Part shown: in pieces, positions 16,997 through 27,034 of the stretch
How the letters are laid out: each line of letters begins with the position of its first letter
How positions within the stretch are numbered: the first letter of the stretch is position 1
Assembly (NCBI GenBank): GCA_022773945.1
Contig: JALFNS010000046.1
Coordinates: forward strand, 1 to 64,000
Direction of reading: 5' to 3'
Length of the DNA: 64,000 bases
From: Clostridiales bacterium
Lineage (GTDB): Bacteria > Bacillota > Clostridia > Peptostreptococcales > Anaerovoracaceae
Made by a program: the position numbers and the translations under genes
The notes under the pieces: generated by a model
Database searches by the model: none
What the model saw: the letters and a program-made list of their open reading frames with translations, nothing else
What the model was told of the DNA's origin: nothing

Positions 16997-18364
16997 GTGC
17001 AGAGTAACAAAAACTTTCTGGGCACCGAGCCTGTGGGGAAGCTGCTTCTCAAGCTGTCTGTTCCGACGGTTATTGCCCAGCTCATTAACATGCTTTATAA
17101 CATCGTGGACCGGATTTATATCGGGCACATTCCCGGCGAGGGCAGTCTGGCTCTTACCGGTGTGGGAGTGTGTATGCCGGTTATCGTGATTGTATCGGCC
17201 TTTGCGGCACTTATCGGATCGGGAGGCGCGCCGAGAGCATCCATCTCTATGGGAAAACAGGATAACGAATCTGCCGAGCGGATACTGGGGAACTGCTTCG
17301 TTCTTCAGATTGTCGTGTCCGTGATTCTGACCGCGGTGCTGCTGATATGGAGCGAGGGCCTGCTGCTGGCTTTCGGTGCCAGTGAAAATACGATTGGTTA
17401 TGCGACAGACTATATGCACATATATGCGTTCGGAACGCTGTTTGTGCAGCTTACTCTGGGCATGAACGCTTTCATCACTGCGCAGGGGTTCACGAAAACC
17501 TCTATGGTTTCTGTTGTAATCGGGGCGCTCTGCAATATAATTCTGGATCCGTTTTTCATATTTGCTCTTGACATGGGAGTTAAGGGTGCGGCGCTGGCAA
17601 CGATCATTTCGCAGGCGATTTCGGTAGTCTGGGTGATGCGTTTTCTCTGCGGGAAGAAGACTCTGCTGCATCTGCGAAAAGCATACATGCGTCTGCAGCC
17701 CCGGGTTATCATTCCGTGCGTCACCCTGGGATTTGCAACCTTCATCATGCAGGCAAGCGAGAGCGTTGTCGCCGTCTGTTTCAACTCGTCACTGCTCCGT
17801 TACGGCGGAGACATTGCCGTCGGTGCCATGACGATTCTGACAAGTGTCATGCAGTTCGCGCTGCTGCCTTTGCAGGGAATAGGGCAGGGTGCACAGCCTA
17901 TTACCAGTTATAACTACGGGGCGAAGAATGCGGACAGAGTGAAGAAAACCTTCCGGATTCTGCTGATTACCTGCCTTATATATTCAGTGTCCCTGTGGAT
18001 TGCGGTAGAGCTTCTTCCGGGAGTGTTCGCCGGGATTTTCACCGCAGATGAGAAGCTCATCGAATTCACCGCGCCGGTACTCAGAATCTATCTGGGAGGA
18101 CTGTTCCTCTTCGGTATTCAGATTGCCTGTCAGATGACTTTCACATCTCTGGGAAAGGCGGCGAGTTCTATAGTGGTCGCAGTCGTACGTAAATTCGTCC
18201 TGCTGCTTCCGCTCATCTACATTATGCCTCACATCATATCCGATCCGGCAGTAGGCGTATATACCGCGGAGCCGGTGGCAGATGTTATCGCGGTGACCTT
18301 CACGGCCGTTTTGTTCGCGGTTCAGTTCAGGAAGGCACTTGTTGAAATAAAGGAGAAAAAATGA
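16997..18364 (+). CDS. MATE family efflux transporter
   Basis: A 455-residue, 12-helix protein. The N-terminus [39 protein letters not shown] is the classic first-helix signature of MATE (NorM/DinF-like) Na+ or H+ coupled multidrug exporters, and the pseudo-symmetric second half begins near residue 230. It probably exports cationic or drug-like compounds; substrates are unknown. The start is GTG 16997 with AAGGGGG upstream. The gene overlaps endonuclease IV by 4 bp (ATGA), an operon with DNA repair. Confidence 0.92.
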   Translation: MQSNKNFLGTEPVGKLLLKLSVPTVIAQLINMLYNIVDRIYIGHIPGEGSLALTGVGVCMPVIVIVSAFAALIGSGGAPRASISMGKQDNESAERILGNCFVLQIVVSVILTAVLLIWSEGLLLAFGASENTIGYATDYMHIYAFGTLFVQLTLGMNAFITAQGFTKTSMVSVVIGALCNIILDPFFIFALDMGVKGAALATIISQAISVVWVMRFLCGKKTLLHLRKAYMRLQPRVIIPCVTLGFATFIMQASESVVAVCFNSSLLRYGGDIAVGAMTILTSVMQFALLPLQGIGQGAQPITSYNYGAKNADRVKKTFRILLITCLIYSVSLWIAVELLPGVFAGIFTADEKLIEFTAPVLRIYLGGLFLFGIQIACQMTFTSLGKAASSIVVAVVRKFVLLLPLIYIMPHIISDPAVGVYTAEPVADVIAVTFTAVLFAVQFRKALVEIKEKK

Positions 18365-19182
18365 TTTACATAGGATGTCATCTATCATCAACTAAGGGCT
18401 TCGCCGGTATGGGCCGGGTGGCAGGCACCATCGGAGCGAACACCTTTCAGTTTTTTACCCGTAATCCGAGGGGCGGCAAAGCTAAGAATATCGATCCCGA
18501 AGACGCTGCGGCGCTGATGGAACTCATGAAACGCGAGGGATTCGGTCCGATTGTCGCCCATGCGCCTTACACTCTGAATCCCTGCTCAGACAAAGCTCAC
18601 GTCCGAGAGTTCGCGCGCATGGTTATGGCTGACGACATGAAGAGAATGGAATATCTGCCCGGGAATTACTATAACTTTCACCCCGGCAGCCACGTAGGCC
18701 AGGGCCGGGAAGCGGGAATCGCCATGATAATCGACCTGCTAAACGAGATAATCACGCCTGAACAGTCAACCATCGTTCTCCTGGAGACAATGGCCGGCAA
18801 AGGCAGCGAAATCGGAGGTCGCTTCGAGGATCTGGCCGAGATAATCGCAGGAGTTAATGTTAAGGACAGAATCGGTGTGTGCATGGACACCTGCCACATA
18901 AGCGACGGTGGTTATGATATCGTGACGGACCTTGACGGTGTTCTGGAGGAATTCGATTCAGTTGTCGGGCTGGACCGGCTCCACGCGCTGCATATCAACG
19001 ACAGCATGAACCCGGTGGGAGCGCACAAAGACCGCCACGCCGGAATCGGCGATGGCACTATAGGTACAGCAGCCCTGAAAGCATTTATAAATCACCCTGC
19101 TCTCAAGGGCCTGCCGTGCATACTCGAAACACCTAATGACCTGGACGGGTATGCACGGGAGATAGAGCTTCTCAGGCAGTGA
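18361..19182 (+). CDS. nfo: Deoxyribonuclease IV (AP endonuclease)
   Basis: A 273-residue TIM-barrel enzyme that cuts the backbone 5' to abasic sites in base excision repair, using three zinc ions. Recognisable elements are [11 protein letters not shown], the FTRNPRG strand, [19 protein letters not shown] (metal His), [14 protein letters not shown] (metal Glu), [15 protein letters not shown] (Asp and His), [20 protein letters not shown] and the final ILETPNDL. All metal ligands of E. coli Nfo appear present. It overlaps the MATE gene by 4 bp. Length is normal for the family. Confidence 0.95.
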   Translation: MIYIGCHLSSTKGFAGMGRVAGTIGANTFQFFTRNPRGGKAKNIDPEDAAALMELMKREGFGPIVAHAPYTLNPCSDKAHVREFARMVMADDMKRMEYLPGNYYNFHPGSHVGQGREAGIAMIIDLLNEIITPEQSTIVLLETMAGKGSEIGGRFEDLAEIIAGVNVKDRIGVCMDTCHISDGGYDIVTDLDGVLEEFDSVVGLDRLHALHINDSMNPVGAHKDRHAGIGDGTIGTAALKAFINHPALKGLPCILETPNDLDGYAREIELLRQ

Positions 19183-19278
19183 GTTGTTGCAGTTTACCGC
19201 TTCGTTAGGCGTTGACACAGCATTCCTGAAAGCTTAATATAAATTCATCTGATTTTGCGTGAGAAAACGAGGGTAGAT

Positions 19279-20472
19279 ATGAGGGATATTATTTATGCGG
19301 ATAATGCTGCGACAACGAAACTGAGCCGTAGCGCTCTGGAAGCCATGCTTCCCTACCTCAGGGAGGAATACGGCAACCCGTCGAGCCTGCACAGTGCAGG
19401 GCAGGCAGCCCGCAGAGGTATAGACGAGGCTAGACAGGCCATCGCTAAGATATTGAACTGTTCGTCACAGGAAATCACTTTCACTTCCGGCGGAACGGAG
19501 GCGAACAATCAGGCTATACTTACAGGTGTTTCGGACAGGAGAAGCAAGGCCCGCAAGCACATTGTTTCTACAGCCTTCGAACATCACTCGGTTCTCCATT
19601 ATCTTAAGAAGCTTGAAGGGGAGGGCTATGAAGTGACTCTTCTGGATATTCCCGCGGACGGCGTGATTGAGCCGCGGCAGGTGGAGGAGGCTATCCGGGA
19701 AGACACTTGCCTGGTCAGTATTATGTACGCCAACAATGAAATCGGCAGTATTCAGCCGATCAGGGAGATAGGCGAAATATGCCGGCATCGGGGAGTCCTG
19801 TTTCACTGCGATGCCGTACAGGCGGCAGGATATCTGCCTGTTGATGTGGATGAGCTGCAGGTTGATATGCTCACCGCTTCAGCACATAAATTTCACGGAC
19901 CGAAGGGAGTCGGTCTGCTATATGTACGCAGAGGGATTCACCATGCCAACCTGCTTGAAGGCGGTGCTCAGGAGAGAGGCCACCGGAGCGGCACGGAGAA
20001 TGTGGCTGCTATTGCAGGAATGGCGGCGGCCCTGCAGGAGGCAGCCGGAGACAGAGAAGCAAATAGAGAGAAAACCGCACAGCTGCGCGACCGTCTCATT
20101 GACGGACTGTCGAATATACCCCACAGCATTCTCAACGGAAACAGGGAGAAACGACTTGCCGGGAACGTTAATTTCTGTTTCGAAGGAATTGAGGGAGAAA
20201 CTCTGTTGCTTTTGCTCGATCGGGCGGGAATCTGTGCATCCTCGGGAAGTGCATGCAGCGCCGGATCTCTGGAAGCGAGCCACGTGCTGCTGGCTATCGG
20301 CAGACCGCGGGAGCTGGCCTCCGGATCCCTCAGATTAAGCATAAATGAGGATAACAGCGAAGAAGAAATTGATAGGATGATAGATGTGGTCACGGACAGC
20401 GTGGCCCGGTTGCGGGAGAGATCGTCTATGTGGCACGATCGGCTTACCGGCAGGAGGGAGTACTTATTATGA
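19279..20472 (+). CDS. Cysteine desulfurase (NifS/IscS type)
   Basis: A 397-residue PLP enzyme that removes sulfur from cysteine as a persulfide. Evidence: the N-terminal [23 protein letters not shown], the PLP Lys in [12 protein letters not shown] (about 205), [12 protein letters not shown], and the active Cys in [11 protein letters not shown] (about 323). ATG 19279 has GAGGG upstream; a TTG at 19255 would add an atypical leader. It overlaps mnmA by 4 bp. The pair forms the usual sulfur relay for 2-thiouridine in tRNA; no IscU or IscA lies beside it, so it is probably the tRNA-dedicated desulfurase. Confidence 0.94.
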   Translation: MRDIIYADNAATTKLSRSALEAMLPYLREEYGNPSSLHSAGQAARRGIDEARQAIAKILNCSSQEITFTSGGTEANNQAILTGVSDRRSKARKHIVSTAFEHHSVLHYLKKLEGEGYEVTLLDIPADGVIEPRQVEEAIREDTCLVSIMYANNEIGSIQPIREIGEICRHRGVLFHCDAVQAAGYLPVDVDELQVDMLTASAHKFHGPKGVGLLYVRRGIHHANLLEGGAQERGHRSGTENVAAIAGMAAALQEAAGDREANREKTAQLRDRLIDGLSNIPHSILNGNREKRLAGNVNFCFEGIEGETLLLLLDRAGICASSGSACSAGSLEASHVLLAIGRPRELASGSLRLSINEDNSEEEIDRMIDVVTDSVARLRERSSMWHDRLTGRREYLL

Positions 20473-21539
20473 AAGCGTTAATTGCCATGAGCGGCGGTGT
20501 GGATTCCAGCGTTGCCGCCGGGCTGATGCAGGATGCGGGATACGAATGTATCGGCTGTACAATGCGCCTCTTCGAGAACGAGGATGCGGGTATGTGTGAC
20601 GACCGGACGTGCTGTTCCGCACGTGATGTGGAGGATGCCAGAATTGTGGCGGGGAGGCTTGGAATGCCCTATTATGTGTTCAACTTCACCGATGATTTTC
20701 GCAGACAGGTGATAGATCCTTTCGTTCACGAATATCTGAGCGGCAGGACGCCGAACCCCTGCATAGACTGCAATATCCATCTGAAATTCGACAGACTCCT
20801 GCGCCGTGCCGAGGAGCTCGGGTGCGACTGTGTTGTCACCGGTCATTATGCCAGAATAAGCTACGACGAGGAGACCGGCAAATACCGGCTCATGAAGGGG
20901 CTGGACTCTTCCAAAGACCAGAGTTACGTGCTCTACGGAATGACTCAGGAGCAGCTGGCTCATACACGGCTGCCGCTGGGGGAAATGACAAAGGCTGAAG
21001 TGCGCACCTTGGCGGAGGCCCGGGGAATGATTAACGCGGACAAACCGGACAGTCAGGATATCTGCTTCGTGCCGGACGGTGATTACGCTGAGATGATTCG
21101 CCGGTATACAGGCGAAGAGTCCGAACCCGGGGATTTTCTCGATCTCGACGGTAATGTGATCGGAACGCACAAAGGCATCATTCACTATACCATCGGTCAG
21201 CACAAGCGGCTCGGTCAGGCCTTCGGCATACCGCGCTATGTTTGCCGTATAGATGCCGGGGCCAATACTGTGACTCTCGGAGGGCCGGATGACGTCTACT
21301 CCGATTTCGCTGAGGCGACGGAATTCAACTGGATTTCCGGCGAGGTGCCGAAGGGAGAAATCAGATGCCGGGTCAGACTGCGCTACAAACAGCAGGAACA
21401 GTGGGCAACGGTCAGACCCGCAGAGCAGGGAAACAGCGTGGAGATCCGGTTCGACGAACCGCAGCGGGCCATTACTCCCGGACAGGCGGCGGTTCTCTAT
21501 GACGGAGATGTCGTGCTGGGCGGAGGTAAGATTATATAG
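20469..21539 (+). CDS. mnmA: tRNA-specific 2-thiouridylase MnmA
   Basis: A 356-residue enzyme that thiolates U34 of tRNA-Lys, -Glu and -Gln. The PP-loop [11 protein letters not shown] is at residues 8-18. The catalytic cysteines are in PNPCIDCN (about 105) and [10 protein letters not shown] (about 200). [26 protein letters not shown] and the C-terminal beta-barrel ([29 protein letters not shown]) are textbook. Length is family-typical. The ribosome site GGAGGGA lies in the end of the desulfurase gene, giving translational coupling with the sulfur donor. Confidence 0.96.
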   Translation: MKALIAMSGGVDSSVAAGLMQDAGYECIGCTMRLFENEDAGMCDDRTCCSARDVEDARIVAGRLGMPYYVFNFTDDFRRQVIDPFVHEYLSGRTPNPCIDCNIHLKFDRLLRRAEELGCDCVVTGHYARISYDEETGKYRLMKGLDSSKDQSYVLYGMTQEQLAHTRLPLGEMTKAEVRTLAEARGMINADKPDSQDICFVPDGDYAEMIRRYTGEESEPGDFLDLDGNVIGTHKGIIHYTIGQHKRLGQAFGIPRYVCRIDAGANTVTLGGPDDVYSDFAEATEFNWISGEVPKGEIRCRVRLRYKQQEQWATVRPAEQGNSVEIRFDEPQRAITPGQAAVLYDGDVVLGGGKII

Positions 21540-21568
21540 AAATCAATGTGCATCGCTTTAAAATATAA

Positions 21569-22867
21569 TCAGATCAGATCCGGCATTCTGCCGGCAAGGT
21601 ACAGAGGTATGTTTGTAATCTGACCATCGTGCTTGTACCCTCGAGAAGAGAAGCTCACCGCACAGGCCGGATGGTTGTTTCTGATGTAGCTTTTGAAGGA
21701 AGGTGCCGATTTGTTTTCGCCGGCCTTGACTTCAATCGGAATTATTTCTGTACCATTCTGGATTATGAAATCCAGTTCTCTGCTTTTGTCGGAGTAGTAT
21801 CTCGGAGCAACAGGGAGAGCGCCTCGTAACTGCTGCAGTATGTAGTTCTCTGTTAGCGGCCCCTTGAACTGGTAGTTCGATTGCAGCAAAATTGCGCTGT
21901 TATCAATTCCCGCCATGTGTTTAAGAAGCCCTGTATCAAACATGAACAGCTTGAAACAACCCGGTTTGTCGAAGGCGGACAGAGGATGCTCGATTTTTGA
22001 TACATTGTAAACCCGATTGAGCATTCCGGCGGAAACCAGCCATTCGATTGCTTCTTCGAAATCTCGTGCTCTACCACCGGATTTAACTGCTCCGTATATA
22101 AACTTCTCGTTTTCTTTAGCAAGTTGTGAAACAATGCTGCGAAATACCATAAGTATGCGACCGCTGTTCACCTTACCGTTGTGTTTTGAGAAATCATTTT
22201 CATAGATTTGGACAAGTTCGTTCTGGATTTGAGAAATACGCTCGGGGTCTTTGTACTTAACCCATGAAGATACGCATTCAGGCATGCCCCCGATAATAAG
22301 ATAGTTCTTATATGAGTCTGTGAGACGGTTATGAAAGATTTCTTCGATAATCCGGCCTTTGCTGATACTTTCGTAATATGAAAACAGGCTCTCGTCAGTT
22401 GCGGCCAGAAACTCTTCGAAAGTCATAGGAAATACATCTAACAGATTCACCTGTCCCACGGGATAGGATTTTGGCGATGCCAGCAAAGTCCCCAGCAGGC
22501 TTCCGGCTGCAATCACATGGTATTCTCCGGCACTCTCATTAAAGTATTTAAGAGCGTTAAGGGCTTCAGGGCATTCCTGTATTTCATCGAAGATTATTAG
22601 TGTTTGCTGCGGGACGATTTTTTTGCCGGTTATCATGGAGAGCAGTTCAATTAAACGGTGAGGGTTTTTGTTTGTCTGAAATATTGACTTCAGCGCAGCT
22701 TCCTCATCGAAATTGAAGTAGGCATAGTCAGTATAATTGCATTTGCCGAATTCTTTCATCAACCAGGTTTTGCCTACCTGTCGAGCCCCTTTTAGTATCA
22801 GTGGCTTGCGCTCGGGATCATGCTGCCACTCAATAAGCTTGTTAAATACGGTTCTTCTCAAAATCAT
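21569..22867 (-). CDS. AAA_14 / DUF4143 ATP-binding protein
   Basis: A 432-residue protein. Walker A is LKGARQVGKTWL (about residues 23-34) and Walker B is TLIIFDEIQECPEAL, with sensor Ser/Asn in VIAAGSLLG. The C-terminal DUF4143 domain has the nuclease-like core ELDFIIQNGTEIIPIEVKAGENKSAPS, resembling PD-(D/E)xK. Families of this type are very common in anaerobes, often in several copies, with unclear function. Two scraps of relatives lie at 15890-16156 and possibly 14684-14797. GTG and ATG starts are close together; ATG 22867 is chosen five bases after AAGG. Upstream are three 13-bp iterons, a recurrent look for this family's promoters. Confidence 0.85.
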   Translation of the reverse strand: MILRRTVFNKLIEWQHDPERKPLILKGARQVGKTWLMKEFGKCNYTDYAYFNFDEEAALKSIFQTNKNPHRLIELLSMITGKKIVPQQTLIIFDEIQECPEALNALKYFNESAGEYHVIAAGSLLGTLLASPKSYPVGQVNLLDVFPMTFEEFLAATDESLFSYYESISKGRIIEEIFHNRLTDSYKNYLIIGGMPECVSSWVKYKDPERISQIQNELVQIYENDFSKHNGKVNSGRILMVFRSIVSQLAKENEKFIYGAVKSGGRARDFEEAIEWLVSAGMLNRVYNVSKIEHPLSAFDKPGCFKLFMFDTGLLKHMAGIDNSAILLQSNYQFKGPLTENYILQQLRGALPVAPRYYSDKSRELDFIIQNGTEIIPIEVKAGENKSAPSFKSYIRNNHPACAVSFSSRGYKHDGQITNIPLYLAGRMPDLI

Positions 22868-22900
22868 CACCACCTTATCAGCATTGATAACACTAGGCTA

Positions 22901-22994
22901 GCACGTTTTTCTGAAAATTTCAATCCGATTTCTGCACATTTTTCTGAGATTTTAATACCGATTTTGCACATTTTTCTGTTCACCATACGGTGAA
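22901..22994. promoter_or_regulatory. Three GCACRTTTTTCTG iterons and a small palindrome
   Basis: GCACRTTTTTCTG occurs at 22901-22913, 22934-22946 and 22966-22978, spaced 33 and 32 bp (three helical turns), with partly conserved linkers (AATNCCGATTT). A palindrome TTCACC-ATAC-GGTGAA follows at 22979-22994. The array lies between the minus-strand ATPase start and the plus-strand nuclease start and could regulate either gene. Confidence 0.6.
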
Positions 22995-23027
22995 TTGTGC
23001 TAAACTCTATAGCGGAGAGGGAACAAA

Positions 23028-23990
23028 ATGAAAAAGAGAATATTATCAGTAGTGACGCTTATATGCATGGCTTTCACCATGTCTGCAAGCGGGGCGTCTG
23101 CCTTTGAATCATATTCGGAGCTTGACTCCATGGGAAGAGCCGGTGCGGCATATGCCAGCCTTAACTACAATCTTATGCCGCTTTATGAGAGAGGCAGTAT
23201 ATCTTCGGTTACACCTACCGGATGGATTCAGGCACAGTATGATATAGTGTCGGGAACATGGCTGTACAACAGGTGCCATCTTATAGGATTTCAGCTTACA
23301 GGAGTTGACGGTGTTAACGAGAAGAAGGCATATCTCAAGAAGAATCTCATCACAGGGACCAGGTATCTCAATGTCGGTGCAGGTGACGAACAGGGCATGC
23401 TGGAATACGAGAACATGGTTGCAAGCTACATTAAGAACAATCCGGACAATCACGTTCTTTACAGAGTGACTCCTGTATACAAAGATTCAGCGGATCTTCT
23501 GGCAAGCGGAGTTCTGATGGAGGGCTGCTCTGTTGAAGACTCGAGCGTAAGCTTTTGCGTGTTCTGCTACAACGTACAGCCGGGAATCTCGATAGACTAT
23601 GAGACGGGAGCGAGCAAAATCTCATCGGCTGTGGACAAGAATACGGATCAGCCTGTGAAGGTTGGAACGCCTAAGATAAAGAGTCTCACAACAATTACAA
23701 AGGCCAAGAAAAAGAAGAAATCAGCATGTAAGAAATGTGCAGCTAAAAGAAGCATCACCGTTAAATACAGCGGTGTGAGCGGTGCGACGGGTTATCAGGT
23801 GGCATACAAGAAGGTAGGCTCCGGTTCGTGGAAGAACGCATCCGTAACTTCATCGACCACAAAAACTCTGACGGGGCTCAGCTGCGGCAGCAAATATTCA
23901 ATCAAGGTGAGAGCCTACAAGACTGTGAACGGCACGAGGACATACGGCGCCTATAGTAAAATCGGGTACAAGACGACAGTCAAAAAGTAA
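23028..23990 (+). CDS. Secreted DNA/RNA non-specific endonuclease with C-terminal FN3 domain
   Basis: A 320-residue exported protein. Residues 1-25 are a signal peptide (MKKRILSVVTLICMAFTMSASGASAF). The nuclease core includes WLYNRCHLIGFQLTG, where the His of the usual (D/N)RxH motif is the general base, then NLITGTRYLNVGA with the metal-binding Asn, and a strand VLYRVTPVYK; this matches the streptococcal EndA/NucA-like branch. After a lysine- and cysteine-rich linker (KKKKSACKKCAAKR), a fibronectin III domain follows (about 240-318, ATGYQVAYKKVGSGSW, YSIKVRAYKTVNG), like that of the surface protein at 11366. Likely role: degrading extracellular DNA for nutrition or uptake. GGAGAGG precedes the ATG. 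Confidence 0.88.
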   Translation: MKKRILSVVTLICMAFTMSASGASAFESYSELDSMGRAGAAYASLNYNLMPLYERGSISSVTPTGWIQAQYDIVSGTWLYNRCHLIGFQLTGVDGVNEKKAYLKKNLITGTRYLNVGAGDEQGMLEYENMVASYIKNNPDNHVLYRVTPVYKDSADLLASGVLMEGCSVEDSSVSFCVFCYNVQPGISIDYETGASKISSAVDKNTDQPVKVGTPKIKSLTTITKAKKKKKSACKKCAAKRSITVKYSGVSGATGYQVAYKKVGSGSWKNASVTSSTTKTLTGLSCGSKYSIKVRAYKTVNGTRTYGAYSKIGYKTTVKK

Positions 23991-24015
23991 CTGCAGAAAC
24001 AAGTGAGACGGAGAA

Positions 24016-24444
24016 ATGGTTATGAGGAACAGTGACAGATTCGATGGACTGGCGGATATTCATTTTCACGGAATTCCCGGAGTTGATGACGGATCCGGTA
24101 GTATGGATGAGACGGCGAAGATGATTGAAATGGCTGCGGCCCAGGGTGTGAAGTGTTCTGCGAATATGAATATATGGATGAGATAGCAGACGACCTGAGC
24201 AGCGGACTGATTCCGTCAATGAACAACACTGAATATGTGCTGACGGAGTTCAGCCCGCATGCTTGTGGAGGAACAGCTGGCGGATTTTGCGGGGTCGGAT
24301 GCTCACAGCATTTATCACAGACCGCCGGAGATAGCTAATGGCGCGGATTACATACTGCGCAGCAGTGACAGAGATTATGCGGAAGCGCTTCTGTATGAGA
24401 ATGCGCGGAGACTGCTGTTTGGAGAGGGCGCATGCCTGAAGTGA
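24016..24444 (+). pseudogene. PHP-type tyrosine phosphatase (CpsB/CapC-like), multiply deleted
   Basis: Three pieces in different frames are recognisable: DIHFHGIPGVDDGSGSMDETAKMIEMAA, the N-terminal metal-binding HxH and DDG of CpsB-like phosphatases, then SGLIPSMNNTEYVLTEFSPH, then LADFAGSDAHSIYHRPP with the C-terminal SDAH motif and YENARRLLFG at the end. The segments between are missing, so the intact length of about 250 residues is reduced to about 140 codons in several frames. Intact relatives dephosphorylate the BY-kinase that controls capsule synthesis; no capsule genes lie nearby. Confidence 0.8.
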
Positions 24445-24642
24445 TAGACGCGATTCCCATGACGAACATCACACGTTTGACGGACAACCTCCTCTCAATC
24501 TTCACGAAGACGGCAAACTGCCGACACATCCGGAGAGTAATATATAACCATCGAAGGGGTACACACCAAATCTTCTTCTCCACCCCTTCGATCACATAAA
24601 ACTCCTCACAGAATAAGTGATGATAACTGCTAAGTAAAAGAC

Positions 24643-24680
24643 GAAAATACCGGGACCGGACAGGTTCCGGTATTTTCATA
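24643..24680 (+). terminator. Hairpin terminator
   Basis: GAAAATACCGG (24643-24653) pairs with CCGGTATTTTC (24667-24677); the T-rich right arm ends in TTTTC. The rest of 24445-24799 shows no coding signal I can support. Confidence 0.65.
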
Positions 24681-24799
24681 TGTGGAATCAGCATGCAATA
24701 CCATTCTCAGACTGAAATTACTGATTTTCAAAGAGATAGAATATTAGTATAATAAAGTTACCTAACAGTAATCATCTAACGCGGAAGTGAGGAGAAGAA

Positions 24800-24997
24800 A
24801 TGCAGGCAATTAAGATAGTAAGCAACCCATATAGGAAAACCATAGAATTCTTCAGCAGGAGTGCTGATGAAGAGACGTGGGAAATTATTGCACAAGAAAG
24901 CAACCCGGGAAGCAAGCTTATCTCAGAAGAAATCAGGACAGGCTTCTTTCCATATAAGATAAGGGAAATTACAGCTCAGGTAAATCCACATTCATAA
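24800..24997 (+). CDS. Small protein resembling the N-terminus of a larger protein
   Basis: A 65-residue frame with a good ribosome site (GAGGAGAAG). The sequence IKIVSNPYRKTIEFF ... NPGSKLISEEIRTGFFPYKI has the look of a compact conserved N-terminal domain, with the SNPY and GFFPYKI motifs evenly spaced, but a stop follows where a longer protein would continue. It could be a truncated gene or a stand-alone domain. It heads a same-strand series of small genes reaching 25910. Confidence 0.5.
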   Translation: MQAIKIVSNPYRKTIEFFSRSADEETWEIIAQESNPGSKLISEEIRTGFFPYKIREITAQVNPHS

Positions 24998-25041
24998 ATG
25001 CAGGGTAAGATGATAGCTCAGATGAAGAAAGAGGTGTTAAA

Positions 25042-25230
25042 ATGAGTGAAAGATTTCCGGGAATTGAATGGTACTGTGACCGTTGTAATGCATGTCTAAG
25101 TGATCAACCGGGGTTTGACGATCATAAGTATACATGGAAATGTAAAGAGTGCGGTTATAAAAACAGCATATCGCGCGATGACATAGTTGAGTCAGAAGAA
25201 GAATTCAAAAATTACAAGAAGTGTAAATAG
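25042..25230 (+). CDS. Small zinc-ribbon protein
   Basis: A 62-residue protein with two CxxC knuckles (CDRC at about 12-15 and CKEC at about 34-37) framing GFDDHKYTWKC, a rubredoxin/zinc-ribbon pattern, followed by an acidic tail. GAGGTG lies upstream. Likely a zinc-binding adaptor; a small conserved family of unknown role. It sits between other very small genes. Confidence 0.7.
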   Translation: MSERFPGIEWYCDRCNACLSDQPGFDDHKYTWKCKECGYKNSISRDDIVESEEEFKNYKKCK

Positions 25231-25263
25231 TCTATGGCGAAGAGATAGTAAGGAAGTGATTCT

Positions 25264-25533
25264 ATGGGTTATGCCGTGTTGAGTAACAAAGATAATATGT
25301 CGATTTTCAGTTACGGGGATTATGTTATTAGATTCAAAGCCCCATACTCTCTGGAAAAATATGTGTCTGTAAAGGAATGGAATCATGGATATCTTGTAGT
25401 TATGGCAAAATATGCTCATAATGACAAGTCCGAAGAAGAATATATAGATCTGGTTCCAATACTGGAAGATTTGTATATTTCACCGGAACCGTTCTTAAAT
25501 AATATAGAGGAGGTTAGAGTAGAATATGCTTAA
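25264..25533 (+). CDS. Small protein of unknown function (DUF7724-like)
   Basis: An 89-residue acidic protein with alternating hydrophobic strands (YGDYVIRFKAPYSLEKYVSV, GYLVVMAKY) and an acidic tail. GGAAGTG precedes the ATG. It overlaps the next gene by 8 bp, so the two are co-translated. I associate the pair with the small DUF7724/DUF7723 families; neither has a known role, and a toxin-antitoxin-like pair is possible but unproven. Confidence 0.6.
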   Translation: MGYAVLSNKDNMSIFSYGDYVIRFKAPYSLEKYVSVKEWNHGYLVVMAKYAHNDKSEEEYIDLVPILEDLYISPEPFLNNIEEVRVEYA

Positions 25534-25750
25534 TATTGATAAGGTGGCTGAAACGGCGGATATGATTGTCAATGGCTATGCATTTACAAAATGTGATTCT
25601 AGGTGCAGGGTTTTGAATTTAAATAAGCCGAATTGTGCGGTTGTGTTGTCAGAAGAAGGGGAAATACTTGAGACGACAATGGATGACATTGAGGTTCAAA
25701 TAGTGAAAGATTATTATCAGAGAAACAGATTCAGGGAAATTCTTTGTTAA
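25526..25750 (+). CDS. Small protein of unknown function (DUF7723-like)
   Basis: A 74-residue protein beginning inside the end of the preceding frame, with GGAGG at the usual distance. Core sequence LNLNKPNCAVVLSEEGEILETTMDDIE suggests a small beta-rich domain. The 8-bp overlap with the upstream gene and a 16-bp gap to the next frame indicate one transcription unit of three. Confidence 0.6.
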   Translation: MLNIDKVAETADMIVNGYAFTKCDSRCRVLNLNKPNCAVVLSEEGEILETTMDDIEVQIVKDYYQRNRFREILC

Positions 25751-25766
25751 GAACAATGGTGATACT

Positions 25767-25910
25767 GTGTTGCAGAACAGAGGAATCTTAAACGATAGAG
25801 AAATCAGAAAAATTCAAGAGTTTATAAAAAACAACTACAAAGAAATGTACTTGAAATGGGTTCAATACAGCACAACTGGATTTTATTGGGATAATGAAAC
25901 GGAGGACTGA
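25767..25910 (+). CDS. 47-residue protein, third member of the small-gene set
   Basis: GTG-initiated frame encoding NRGILNDREIRKIQEFIKNN ... WVQYSTTGFYW. This helical basic pattern resembles the small partner proteins found beside DUF4160/DUF7723-type genes. The Shine-Dalgarno is weak, so expression may rely on coupling to the gene ending 16 bp before. Function unknown; the conserved neighbourhood is the main support. Confidence 0.5.
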   Translation: MLQNRGILNDREIRKIQEFIKNNYKEMYLKWVQYSTTGFYWDNETED

Positions 25911-25924
25911 TTAGACCATCACCA

Positions 25925-27034
25925 ATGACAATATCACTACCAACCTACTCAAAACTGAATACTGCGGCGCTGTCACGGGTCTTCGATAATAAGAGTGAGT
26001 GCTACAAGCTCTTTTGGTTTCAGGCTATCATGAGCCGGGTCCGGGAGGGCCGGCGTGTGATGAGCTTCGAGGAACTTATCGATGAGATGATTGCCGATGC
26101 CTGGTACATGGTGTCAGAATATCATCTGAATCTGGGGCCGACGGACAATCTTGAATTCGCTGTTGACTACATCCACAGCACGATGGACTTGAAGAGCTCA
26201 GAGAAAAAAGAACTGATAATTGAGGAAGTCAGGGCCTCCGATGACAAGGTAATTCGTGAGTACAAGAGGAAGTTGATTGCCAACGTGCCGTACAGACTTC
26301 AGTCCACACTCATGCCCGACATGAAGGGTGGGGATTGGGACTGCGGTGCGAGGAAGCTGGCGGAGAAAATCAACGGTCAGGATCACCTGATGTACTACTT
26401 CACGAAAATAGCCGGTCTGGCTTCGGAGATTACCATCGAGCCGGAATGGTTCGATTATCTGACCGAGAATCAGGTGATTATTGACGGCTGGATTCAGTAC
26501 AATATGATTTCCTACCTGCAAAGGCGAAATCCTAATGTCCCGGGCATTGTGGACAAACTGCGGCCTCCTGAAGAGCGAAATTTGACGAAGGTAAGCAGAT
26601 ACTGGAAGGCTATCGCCGAGACAGAGCCTTTGAGAGATATCTATGCGGGGGAGCTTATAGACCGGAAAAACATGTCCATCGACCATTTCGTGCCATGGTC
26701 TTACGTAGCCCATGATGAAATGTGGAATCTTCACCCGACGACTCGTAGCGTCAATTCGGCCAAGAGCAACAAACTGCCTAGGTGGGATGAATATTTTCCG
26801 GGACTTTGCGAGATAGAGTATCGTGCCTATGAGCTGGTCTGGTCGCATGAGAAGATTCATAAACTCTGGGACGACTGCACCCGGGAGCATGTGAACAGCG
26901 ACGAAGTAAGGCAAAGGCTGTATAGGCAGGGTCTCGCCCGTGATGAGTTTGCCTGTGAGTTGGAACGCGTTGTAGAACCGGTGTATATGGCAGCACGGAA
27001 CTGCGGATTTGGAGAATGGAGTTACGATGACTGA
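25925..27034 (+). CDS. HNH endonuclease domain protein
   Basis: A 369-residue protein. The C-terminal third has an HNH nuclease centre: SIDHFVPWSYVAHDEMWNL (His and Asn) followed by TRSVNSAKSNKLPRW, the zinc-less HNH_4/5 pattern that binds one catalytic metal. The N-terminal 200 residues are helical (YKLFWFQAIMSRV, NVPYRLQSTLMPD) and are probably a target-recognition or dimerisation part. No strong ribosome site precedes ATG 25925. It overlaps the methyltransferase start by 8 bp. A nuclease beside a methyltransferase invites a restriction-modification reading, but the methyltransferase type (below) does not clearly support DNA as its substrate. Confidence 0.8.
   Translation: MTISLPTYSKLNTAALSRVFDNKSECYKLFWFQAIMSRVREGRRVMSFEELIDEMIADAWYMVSEYHLNLGPTDNLEFAVDYIHSTMDLKSSEKKELIIEEVRASDDKVIREYKRKLIANVPYRLQSTLMPDMKGGDWDCGARKLAEKINGQDHLMYYFTKIAGLASEITIEPEWFDYLTENQVIIDGWIQYNMISYLQRRNPNVPGIVDKLRPPEERNLTKVSRYWKAIAETEPLRDIYAGELIDRKNMSIDHFVPWSYVAHDEMWNLHPTTRSVNSAKSNKLPRWDEYFPGLCEIEYRAYELVWSHEKIHKLWDDCTREHVNSDEVRQRLYRQGLARDEFACELERVVEPVYMAARNCGFGEWSYDD

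Noticed and set aside
16991..17784. Long minus-strand frames opposite the MATE gene
   Set aside because: His/Arg-rich shadow translations; the MATE gene explains the interval fully.
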